Positions 53,893 through 64,000 of a stretch of 64,000 bases of DNA are shown here, piece after piece (position 1 is the first letter of the stretch; every line of letters starts with the position of its first letter). The DNA is from Papaver somniferum (taxonomy: Eukaryota > Streptophyta > Magnoliopsida > Ranunculales > Papaveraceae): assembly GCF_003573695.1 (NCBI RefSeq), contig NC_039368.1, forward strand, positions 86,022,455 to 86,086,454, given 5' to 3'. A program made the translations under genes and the position numbers. Below the pieces are notes generated by a model that did not search any database, was not told the origin of the DNA, and saw nothing but the letters and a program-made list of their open reading frames with translations.

Positions 53893-56491
53893 TATAGTCC
53901 ATCACGTATTAAGAAGCAATGCCATGCTACCATACTCATTTTTCTTTTTCTAGTTCAATCACACGCAGTCACAAGCACTATAATACTAGAATGAAATGAG
54001 TTTATAAAGACTATATTTTTTATTTGTTTACAAATCTTTTTCAATGTAATATATTGGAACAGATGCAAAAGAAATGTTTCAATTCAAAATTTACACTATC
54101 TTCATCCAAGTCTTTCATGTCAAATAATAATAAAGTAAGCATGTTCTCAGTTTCATTAACATCATACGAGTTATATACACATTCAGCGAAACACTTATGC
54201 ATACATAGCAAACAATCGTATGCGTTTGTCAAGTCGGTCAATTTTAAAACCATTTGATCCAATTGCTTCAGAGATTGGTTCAAAATAAATAACGACTTAT
54301 CAAATTTATATTCATTTCATTTTTATGGGAACTACAAGTTTATTTTATTTTATTTTATTTTCATGCTTGGTTTACAAAGAATCATCATTTAATTCACATA
54401 TTCAACTATATTTTTTCTACCTATGACATATACCAAACATGCATCGTAGAAACAATATCATCAACCAAGAATGTAAATCTAGTGACATGAAAGATTAAAA
54501 TTTCCAAAATTTAAGTATCTCACACAAAGTAAAAAATAGGGCTAAAGTTCTTTTTAGTATTACTACTTACATAGGCATAAATTCATTCTCAATGACCTTA
54601 TGATCTCCATTTCTAGCTAGTTCTTTAATTTAACTTTAGTGTTCAAACATACATAGGGTAAAGAACCCCCACTATTTTTCGACTCAAAATGAAATTTCAA
54701 ATCAAAACCAAATTATCTAAAATTGAGAAATTACTTATGCAAATTGCATTTCTACCCACGTTCATTATTAAATTTCTATAGACTTTGTTAGACGTCGGAT
54801 TTTGGTGTTTAATACCAATTCAAAAACTATAAAGTTTCCTCATTCGTACAAAAATTAGAAATAATTTTTTTAAGCGCAAAAATTTCTCTAAATTCATATT
54901 GGACGCGCTATGTGTTCTTGCTCATAACTAATAAAGCAATGATCCAATTTCAAAATCATTTTGGCACAATATAGAGGACGAATAAATGAACATTTTTTCG
55001 TGCAGACAACACCGCCTAATTCATACTGATAATATCATTTTTGGTCACCAAGTAAATACCAAAAAAATCTTATAAAATTCTCAAACATTTTATTTCATCT
55101 GATGCTTTTAAAAACTAGCATGATTGAGAGTCTGGATGCTTCGGTCTGTTGCGTAAATTTTGATATATGTCACTTGAAAAGTCCTTCAAAATTTTAGATG
55201 AAAACACAACATGCTCATACTCATCACCAACTCCAAAATTTCATAGAAGCAAGATAAAATCGCATATATCAAGCACTCCAAAGCTTCAGTCATATTATAT
55301 AAATAATACAATATTTGGTTCAAACATTCCGTTGGTAATATTTCTATTGTATTAGTGCAATGATCAAGTTCAACGGAAATTTTAATCTCAATCTTGTTAA
55401 AAACAAGATAGGCGGAAACTAGATTCTTTCTCATTTTGGTGGTATGAACATCTTTAACAAGATAGTTCTACCCGAAGAAAATTTTTGATAACATACCAAT
55501 ACCAAGAATCCTATAGATGTGAGTATAACTCAACACCACTTTCTTTCAAACGATTCGGTTCAACTTTTGAACCATAACCTATCAAAACAAATATGGTGTA
55601 AAACACCAATATATACTACCTCTCACCATATCCACGATTTACATTAACTTAGCTTGAAAAGCATTTTTAACAATATTAGATATTCTTGCAATGACGTGTA
55701 ATGCAAACATATCAAATAACTTCATAATTAAAATTATGTCACTTTTGGTGAGTGTTGGTATTCATATTTGTTTTGACTAGGTTTCTTATTCTTTCAGTTT
55801 TGGTTTGGTGTCAAATTATATCTAATAAGTTCCAAACTTGTATGAGTCACTCATATATTGTTATAAACAATAATTCTCAATATCTGGGTTCCATACAACT
55901 CATTCTAAGATTGAACAATCAATTTATTTCAATCTAGAATTCAATTATTTGATCACCACAATAACTACAAATAGTTCATCAAACATACCTCATTTTCTTT
56001 GAAAGCTCAATTGGTCATAAACCATGGTCCACTATTTCCACACCAACAAAGAATCAACAAAATCATTTCTCCATACATCGATTAATCTCCTGTATTGACT
56101 CGCAATTTTTATTTTCATTGGGAAACAAAGACTTGCTCAAGTAAGCGAACCTATCACATATCACAATTATTTAAAGGTGAGCATTTGTAACCCAAAATAA
56201 GTAAGGTATGCACTTATTTAAAGGGTCTGGATCATGGGACTCTTGGTTTGAACGCATAGTTTGGACAAAATTTTCTAACAGTCCATTATACTTAATCTAA
56301 CGGTAGTACTTGCTAATGAGGTGGCATTCTTTTTAAGGCATAAAACAGTAAACGACTTGTATCTGAGCCGAGCCATTAACTAATTAAGTACAGGACTAGA
56401 TGAATATGGAAACATGTATATATTTTCTTATTTTCCGTTGTAACTTCCAAGATTTACCTGCCACGTCTTCTTCTTCTTTATTTTTTTTATA
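53893..56491. other. No recognisable gene
   Basis: AT-rich DNA with short open frames only. It may include the 5' part of the FAR1-like transposon, but no TIR was identified. Confidence 0.4.
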
Positions 56492-58908
56492 TTGATTCCA
56501 AATTTTATTTTCGAGAGAACTATTTTAAAGCTTCTTTCTTCTTTCTCAATCATAAAGAAATGTTCCCCTTGCTGCTTACGGTTATTTTCCCTTTCGTTCA
56601 ATTATCATGATATATCACATCAAAAATTATTAGTATGGATGAGCAGTCAAAATACTTTCACTTGTAGTGATAATCAAGTTCGGAGTGATCAAACTGAGGT
56701 TGTGAATGATTTTTCGAATGGAAAAAATGATATGAGAAGTTTGAAGAGTCCATGTGAAGGAATGCATTTCAATTCGCGTGAAGAAGCACAAGAGTATTAT
56801 ACCGAATATGACCGACGAAATGGATTTTCAGTTAGGGTTTGATCAACAAAAAAAACACGTGTTGGTGTTGACAAAGTAACATCAGTTTATATGGTCCGTG
56901 CTCGTGAAGAAAAGAAAAAGAAATAAGAGAAAATCGAAGAAATAAACAAAAAAAGGAGAAGTTGCAGTACTATCAAGTGTGAGCGCAAGGCAAAGATTCG
57001 ATTTCTTTTTGACGGAGAACTTAGTAAATGGATAGTAACAACATTCTCAGATGAACACAACCATAAATTTGTATCACCAAGCAAGAGGAAGCGTATGCGC
57101 ATTAATAGATGCATGCCAGACGGCGCAAAATATTTGATACAGGCATTCAATAAGGAAAACATTCAAATTTTCAAAATCCCATCCATTTTTGGTGGTGCAG
57201 AGATAAGGTTTAATCGAAGATTATTGGAACCATTTATGCAATGTGAGGCATAAGAATTTAGATGAAGCAAATTGAAAATCCATAATTTTTTTATGCGGTT
57301 CAAGTTTACGAACAAGGAAGAGAAGTACATTTTTTCTGGGTTGATGCTCGATCACGAATGTCATATGACCAGTTCGGAGAAGTAGTTTTCTTTGATACTA
57401 CATACCGGACAAACAATGAGATACCGTTTGCTCCATTTACAGGGGTGAATCACCACTATCAAACCATACATTTTGTATGTACACTGTTACAGGACGAGAC
57501 CAAAGTGACATTTTCATGGTTGTTTATTATTTGGCTTGAAGCTATGGGAGGAAAACATCCATCTGTTATTATAACCGACCAAGATGATGCCATGGCTTTT
57601 GCAGTAAAGAAGGTATTCCCAAACACTCGCCATTGTTTATGTCTTTGGCATATAAAAAATAAATTTGGAGAGAAATTATCTCATGTTTACCTGAAAAAGT
57701 CAAAATTTAAAAAAGATGTGAAAAAATGTCTCCATCGTACCTATAATATCAAGGATTTTGAAGAGAAATAGAACATCATGATAGAAGAGTTTGGTTTAAG
57801 TAACAATGATTGGCTAAAAGCTTTATATGATATTCGTGAGTCATGGGTGCATGTATACCATCGTAGAAATTTTTATGCTGGGATGAATACAACCGGTCGT
57901 AGTGAAGGGGTGAATGCATTTTTTAACGAACTTGTCTCGTCAAAGACCAATCTTAAAGAATTTTCTATTAGGTTCGATCAAACACTAGAAAAAATTATTG
58001 ACAGGGAAATTGAAGAAGATTATGTATCGGAGCATACAAAACGAATTATTGACGAAATAAACTTAATATTAAAACATGATGCTGAAATATACACTCGGAA
58101 TATCTTTGGAAAGTTTCGCGAATAATTGCTTGAGTCTATACGTTTTAATTCAGAAGAAATATATAGAGGTGATGAGTTCAACACTTATTTAGTAAAATAT
58201 AAAGTTGGTGGATTCCAAGAGTTCATTGTAAAGGTGAAACCCGATACATATGAAGGCTACTATGAGTGTCAATACTTTGAATTTAAAGTCTTACCTTGGA
58301 AACACTTACGTAAAGTTCTCGGCAAGCTCGAGGTTGATGAAATTCCGCGACACTTTATTATAAAAGATGGTTGAAAGGAGAAAACACATTCAGAGGAGTT
58401 GATGAAACAGAAAAATCTGATGGTTACGACTGTTCAGTTGCATATAAACTAAGTTATCTATGTCGAAGATCTACTCAAATGGCCTGCATCGCATCAAAAT
58501 CATATAAGTTATACAAAATGTAAGTTGATGGTGTGAAAGACCTTTTTGATAGAATCATGGATGAACATAATAAGTTGGTCAAAGATAATGGATCTTCACA
58601 AGTTCTGAATTGTGAACCTCAGGAAGATAATAACAGAATTCAGCAGTTGCATCAACCATATGTTGAAAATCCAAACATATCACAAACTAAAGGAAGACCT
58701 CCCAAAGATGACAAAGGGAAAGGAAAAGTTCGCTGGGATTGAATCGTCTACTGCTAACAAAAAAAGAAAGTATTCAGTTTTCCAAGAAACAATGCACGAC
58801 AAACGAAATTGCCCCAAAAAGGCAGATATGGAGCAACTAAAAATCAATGAACCAAGTAGGTATTACAGAGCCTCATTTTTTCTGTGCATCATTAATTTCA
58901 TATTCTAA
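56492..58908 (+). pseudogene. FAR1/FRS-like MULE transposase-derived pseudogene
   Basis: The N-terminal part has CEGMHFNSREEAQEYYTEYD and RRNGFSVRV, the FAR1 DNA-binding (WRKY-GCM1-like) region, then a TGA at 56840. The MULE domain lies in one frame from 57358: EVVFFDTTYRTNNEIPFAPF, VIITDQDDAMAFAVKKVFP and GRSEGVNAFFNELVS, so the D, D and E positions are kept. Stops interrupt that frame at 57769 (TAG), 58123 (TAA) and 58372 (TGA). The SWIM zinc-finger region reads ECQYFEFKVLPWKHLRKVL, in which at least the CRH-type cysteine is tryptophan. The C-terminal basic tail (KGRPPKDDKGKGK) and CP..A motif are in shifted frames. FAR1/FRS proteins are light-signalling regulators related to transposases. 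This copy is dead. Confidence 0.85.
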
Positions 58909-60240
58909 TTGTGTTTAATTTCTGTAGGTACAAACTCCAGCAATAAGGATACCATTCTACTTGGGATACAATAGTGATTACCAAACTAAGGTACTAATAT
59001 ACCTGTGAAGTAATTTGTAAACTAAAACTTACATTATGACTAATAATCTTTATCGTTTTCTGCAGAAATCTTTCCAAAACCTATCACATAGACTGCTATA
59101 TGAAAATATAATAAACACGGTATAAGAATCGGGTCTGGTAACTAAACCACGAAAAAGAGCAAAATAATAAAATATCTCTAGACGATATGAAGATAAACTG
59201 TAGAAAAATAAACGATATATGAATACATCTTCAAATCCTACATGTTTTATACATGGGAAATGCGCAAAGCAAATTATGCCATATCGAAAAATTGAGATTA
59301 AGACTTCAAATTTGCAAAAAATTAAATAAAAGGAATTTATTTAATTTTTAGTTCTCCACATACGGTCTTTTGCCCTATGTATTAGTATCTGGATTGATCT
59401 TAGTAAGGCTAGGGATGATTTGGACATGCTAAACCATACTTGGCGTCATCAACAAATGCTACTGTTGTAAAATTCAAAATCCCAGTAACACCTGATCCAA
59501 GCCATATGCTTTTCATAGATCCATGTTGATCTTGATTATGGAAAATAGCTGACATTACTGAAGTTCCTTGTAAGCATATCGCAGGAAGTTCTGCTGAGCC
59601 TTTCAGCGATTTGATAAATAACCTGAGAAGTATCAGCTGAATCGGATAATGGTAGTCTACAAATTACAATATATTTTCTAATGAAAGATATTGACTCAAC
59701 TACAATTTCAGTAAAAAATCGTCACCCTTAAATCAATCCAAAGAGAAATATGGTTTAAGATTTGTAAATCACAACATTCCACAATGTGGATTCCATTGTT
59801 CCTTTACACGCTGCATAACCATACGGTCTACCACAGAGAATCATAGACTCAAAAAAAAAAGGTAAAGTCTATCAGTTGGAAAAATACTAATCTCAGCTAT
59901 ACAATCTCATATGTTGGTTTAATGATTGAACAATCAAGAAAAGAGAAACCCATTATCGATAAACAACCTAACGAGTGAAGAATCTCTAAAAGCGAGGTAG
60001 TGGAAAGAAAATTAAAATACAAACCTGGATTAGCATATGCTAAAGAAGATGCTTGTTAAGCGTGAACTATAAATAGAGAAATGAAAAGTATTTATATACT
60101 TACCACATCTGCAGTGAGCTTTTAAATGAACGATTTATAGCTTGCACATATCCAGTAGCTAAGACTGTTGCCATCAAGTAAATCACAGAATTTGTATGTG
60201 CATTACCGTTGAAGTCCTCATCAAAGTTTTTCTGTTTCTC
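58909..60240. other. No recognisable gene
   Basis: AT-rich sequence with no frames of note. Confidence 0.4.
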
Positions 60241-60543
60241 CCTTGTTAAACCTCAAGCTTATGTTAGGATTTTCTTATGGAATCACTGACGACCGCGGAA
60301 TAAAGGATCTTGATATATCATGATGAATAATAAGTAAACCACACACAAACAACTATAAAAATACGAAAAAGATAAATCAACTCACAAGACACAAGATTTA
60401 TAGTGGTTCGACCAATACATACAACTTGTATATATTGTCTACGTCCACTTTGAGCCGCACCAACTCAAATCCACTATGTAGAAAAACGATTACAACGTCG
60501 TGTGAATCCCAGCAAACCCTTGGTTACACCGCAACAATTATCC

Positions 60544-60551
60544 GAGACGAT
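60544..60551. other. 8 bp target duplication gagacgat, left
   Basis: A perfect match to gagacgat at 60728-60735, on either side of the hAT MITE. Confidence 0.9.
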
Positions 60552-60727
60552 CAGTGGCGGAGCTAGATATTTTGTATAGCCCCTGGCTTGGGCATTTTTT
60601 CACCCCAGGCTTATGCCAAAAATGTACACAGACTCCTGTGACCCACGAAAAATAGGCTTAGAAAAATGGAATTGGCTTTTTAGGGGTGGCTTCAGCGAGG
60701 CTTCTCCTGGCTGTAGTTCCTCCCCTG
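60552..60727. mobile_element. hAT MITE, 176 bp, perfect 8 bp target duplication
   Basis: The left end is cagtggcggagcta and the right end tagttcctcccctg, an imperfect terminal inverted repeat. The right subterminal text (ttaggggtggcttcagcgag) closely resembles the right end of the 9 kb hAT (ttaggggtggcccaagccag at 37680). It is a non-coding deletion derivative of a related hAT family. Confidence 0.9.
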
Positions 60728-61055
60728 GAGACGATAACCTTATTTTTTGTTCCTCACCAATGCGTTCTCACAACGAAACCCTAGATTTATCCCTAAAAGC
60801 TATACAAGAAATCTCTCACTGATCTCTTAATCGTTTTCTACACAATACAATTCTAGAATGCCTAATTACCTATTTATATAGGTTACAAACTTGGCCACCA
60901 AAAATTCTAACCGTTTTAGGAAATCCCTTTCCCAAAACACACAACTAACTTAGAAAATAATTAATCTTCAATTAACTAACATCTTAGGCATTCCAATTTC
61001 TACATGAAACCAAATAATATTCACTTCTACCAAAATGTTGTCTTCCTTCAACAGT

Positions 61056-61750
61056 ATTGTAAGGAAAATACCAAATGAGTATAATAAAGGTTATATACAT
61101 GCCACTTACATTTTTCGCTAAAAAATAATTAAATCCATATTATAAAAAGAAGTGGTGTTTGTGTTAATTGATAAATTCGACCATTGATTTCGTCATTCTA
61201 CGGCCCGTATCGATTAGTTATATATTCTATATAGATGTCCGTCAAATTGTGAGGTTCCAGATTTGACTGTGTTTCATAAGATGTATTCGGGGTTCTATAT
61301 CAGGAAAAAAAATCAAATATCGTTTGGGTTTCCTAAATCAACACAAATCCATATCGCGTCAATAAATTAGGCACTTAATGTCATAGACTAACCTATACGA
61401 ACTTAGCTAATTAGGAAATTATGCTTTGTCGGAACACCTGTCCCTCTCGCATATACAACATGCCGGTCTAATACTACAAGGTGACGTTTGTCCATTAGTG
61501 ATTCACCAATTAGTATCAATCCCATCAACCGTTATTTGCCATGGGACAGAATTATGCTAACGAAGTTTTTATTACTGTTTCTGTTCATATGAGTATTATA
61601 GCCCCTTGGGCTCATCGGAATTGTGAAGGAATAAATCAAACATGTTTTATAAGAGACAAACCAAAGACAAAGGATCAATAATTCAAATTAAGGTAATAAA
61701 ATGGCACCATATTCTTCCTTGCTAAACGTGCTTTCAGGAATAACAATAAG
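61056..61750. other. No recognisable gene
   Basis: AT-rich sequence without recognisable features. Confidence 0.4.
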
Positions 61751-62022
61751 CCCCGATCAATTTGGCTCGATTAATAAAATATTAGGGCATGCTTAAGTGG
61801 TCACGGCGAGATGTAATCCCCGACTAATTTGACCCGACCAACTAAACACTGAAAACTGTCTTAGTGGCCACGGTTGGGGTTGTAGGCGCCGACTAATGTG
61901 ATATGACCAATAAAACACTTGGAATTGCTTTACTGGTTATGGCCGGGGCTATAGGGCCCTGCTACTTTGATCCGACCAACTAAACACTTGGAATTTCCTT
62001 AGTGGCCACGGCCGGGCTCAAT
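61751..62022. repeat. About 68 bp degenerate tandem repeat, four units
   Basis: Units carry gactaattt-gacccgaccaactaaacact and ttagtggccacggccgggg motifs. Four diverged copies start at about 61751, 61818, 61887 and 61957. Confidence 0.75.
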
Positions 62023-62263
62023 CTCTTTGAATATTATTTTATGTTTTATACGTTGTATTATTATATATATATTCTTTGTTGTATTGACAAAGAAAAATAG
62101 ATGATTCGAGAGAGTTCATCTTTGTTTTACGATTAGATTTTGATTTCTGTTTTCTCTTCTTTCGCTACACGAAGGAGGGAGGCAGGCACAAACTGGATCT
62201 GCTCTTTAAGAGCAAAAGAGAAACTATATTGCTTATATCGGTCCAAAATATGCCCGTTCATTT

Positions 62264-62407
62264 CAGGGACGGACCCAAAAAGTTTTAATTTTTCTCAGCC
62301 TGGGCTAATAGTCTTGGCCCAGTATAGCATTTCAATTTTTAGGTTGTTGGGCTGTGACGACTACTTGGGCTAAAGCCCGAGTTAGCCCAACTGTAAGTCC
62401 GTCAGTG
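62264..62407. mobile_element. hAT MITE, 144 bp, perfect 8 bp target duplication
   Basis: The left end is cagggacgga and the right end tccgtcagtg (8 of 10 positions inverted). It is flanked by gttcattt at 62256-62263 and 62408-62415. The interior has ttgggct/agcccaa motifs that can pair. No coding capacity. Confidence 0.88.
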
Positions 62408-62849
62408 GTTCATTTTAGGATTCATTTTTGTGCGAGGGATATTTTCGTGCGTCGGATCCCTTAGTTTCCCGATATATTGTTAAGGGCCCGTTAAAAAGAA
62501 CAAGGATACATGATCGCCCCTTAAGGGGAAAAAAAGAAAAATGAAAAGAAAGAAACGGGATCGTTCCTTAAGTATGCGGCTAGAATTTTACTGTTTTTCT
62601 TTAGCCTAATCATGAATAATCATTCTACCAAGTTAATCCAAGTTAGGTCTCCTAATCCAAGTTAATTTCCTAATCTAACTCGATGCAGAATCTAGGTTAT
62701 GCCACGTAAAAACCAAGTTTTATCTTCTTTTTTTTTCAAATTATAATTTTGTGTTGTTGACATCGTCGTCGAAGTCCGCTGGTGAAATCATGTTCCCCTT
62801 CCCTCGTAGCTGTCTCTTTGGCAGTTGCGCATGCGGATGTAAAGACTAG

Positions 62850-63380
62850 CTAGGTTGGTCCTTAGCGTATAGTTGACTGCCAGCAACAGTGACCTCTATT
62901 AGCTTACTAGACTAAACATTGGGACTGTTCCTAATGGTCGGGTACACAATGAACCGATTAACCAAATACGGTGCCATAAGCCGACTAACTAAATATTGGG
63001 ACTGTTCCCGCTGTTATGACCAGACTAACTAAACATGGACTAGCTAAATATTGATATTCTTCCTAATAGCTGGGGTCGTAGGATGTGAAGAACTGACTGA
63101 ATCCTATAGTCTAACTAACTAAACGCAACTATAATTAACACTAATTTTAATTGGGCATTACATCTACCTATAAATTTTCTCAACGACCGGGCCGTAGGTC
63201 CCGACCATATCCGACTACTATGATCCAACTAATTAAACACGTAACTGTAAATATTTAGACCGTTCTGTATGACCACGGACTAAAATTTCATGGAAAAATA
63301 CTGATCAACCGACCAAATAAATAAACAAAATTCTAAGAAGGTTGAGCCCCGGCCGTAGGCCGGGATGATACCTAGTGTGC
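62850..63380. repeat. Diverged copies of the 68 bp repeat
   Basis: gactaactaaatattgggac- and ccgaccat/ccaactaattaaacac-type phrases recur irregularly, resembling the array at 61751-62022 but more decayed. Confidence 0.5.
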
Positions 63381-64000
63381 ATATATACATATAAAAAGCG
63401 ACTAACCAGCTCTTTCATATTTGATGTGAACTGTCCACCACGTCTGAGAATACAATCCTGGTTATATTCGATGAGAAAATTAGTGCCCCAGACTAAGTGC
63501 ATTAGTTTTTCCCCGAAAAAGCCAAATTATGGACCGTAGCTCAATATTAAAACAGAATCATGGAGTGAAAGAGAAATCGATTACACATGCAGGGAGAGAT
63601 AAAGTATCATTGGAGTTACAGTAGAAGAAAGTTTCATGGATATTATTTTTTCTATATATGTACAGTTAAGCTGAGGTAAATTCGAAGAAAAGGTGAACAA
63701 TGCAAGTGTTCAACTAAACCTGAATACACTTCAAGATCCAATATGGTTTGAGCAACGCAATAATATACATATTGCATTATGAAAAACACAAAAATGATAC
63801 ATCAAATAATGACAGCAGTAAAGAAATGATGAATCTTTACCTACCCGATCGAAAATCAACCCTTTACTATCTTGGGTGGCAATATTGTCTAGTGCATAGA
63901 TGAATTAAGTGCGGTTATATAGCCTTGAGATGTTGCAAACACCTTTGCACCCTATTCCCCAACCTTAGCCAAGACGCATGATTTGTGCAACAGTGATGGA
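63381..64000. other. No recognisable gene
   Basis: AT-rich sequence to the window end, no domains seen. Confidence 0.4.

Larger units (their letters stand above)
60250..61055. other. Possible LTR relic (minus orientation) hosting a MITE
   Basis: The text around 60400-60480 (tttatagtggttcgaccaat ... tctacgtccact) resembles a phrase common in plant retrotransposon LTRs. On the minus strand a tgttgaagga start is seen at about 61051. The other border and a target duplication could not be fixed. Confidence 0.3.

Overview
The window looks like repeat-dominated nuclear DNA of a flowering plant, probably a eudicot. It is AT-rich and full of plant-type LTR retrotransposons, hAT, MULE/FAR1 and Helitron remnants, MITEs, a tRNA-derived SINE, and an F-box gene of the plant F-box-associated type. 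I could not fix the species; a Ranunculales/Papaveraceae origin is only a guess. No bacterial-style operons, CRISPR arrays or rRNA genes were seen.

Layout. 0-9 kb: a hairpin-rich AT repeat, microsatellites, a 117 bp tandem duplication, a broken CYP72-like cytochrome P450 whose heme-loop segment lies in inverted orientation, and a GC-ended MITE. 11.5-17 kb: a decayed autonomous-type Helitron on the minus strand (Rep plus PIF1-like helicase). 18.7-19.8 kb: a TTA-flanked PIF/Harbinger-like element filled with 27-31 bp hairpin units. 21-24 kb: microsatellites, a cullin-like exon fragment, a tRNA-Trp-like pseudo-tRNA and a 13-copy array whose unit can fold as a C(UUCG)G tetraloop hairpin. 24-28 kb: a decayed Ty3/gypsy element that runs abruptly into a truncated Ty1/copia LTR.

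28-38 kb is a three-level nest. A copia gag gene is split by a 9 kb hAT element (CAGGGGCGGA ends, 8 bp target duplication), and the hAT is itself split by a 5.16 kb Ty3/gypsy chromovirus-like element (331-332 bp LTRs, ctttt duplication). 37.7-48.1 kb holds a nearly identical 3.05 kb tandem duplication (about ten differences). Each copy carries the hAT tail, the 3' part of copia gag, an intact 459-aa F-box gene and a LINE reverse-transcriptase remnant. A 4.3 kb MULE segment with a MULE transposase, an OTU-like protease region and an array of TTCGGC/GCCGAA hairpins sits exactly between the copies.

50.35-53.89 kb is a probable solo LTR (TG...CA, 5 bp duplication ataca) carrying a LINE 3' end and a SINE. 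56.5-58.9 kb is a FAR1/FRS-like MULE pseudogene. Two short hAT MITEs with perfect 8 bp target duplications lie at 60.6 and 62.3 kb.

The two F-box ORFs are the only long, intact, host-like genes. Everything else coding is transposon-derived or broken. The most unusual signals are arrays of tandem short inverted repeats at four unrelated loci, the very young F-box duplication with a MULE at its junction, and the inverted P450 segment.
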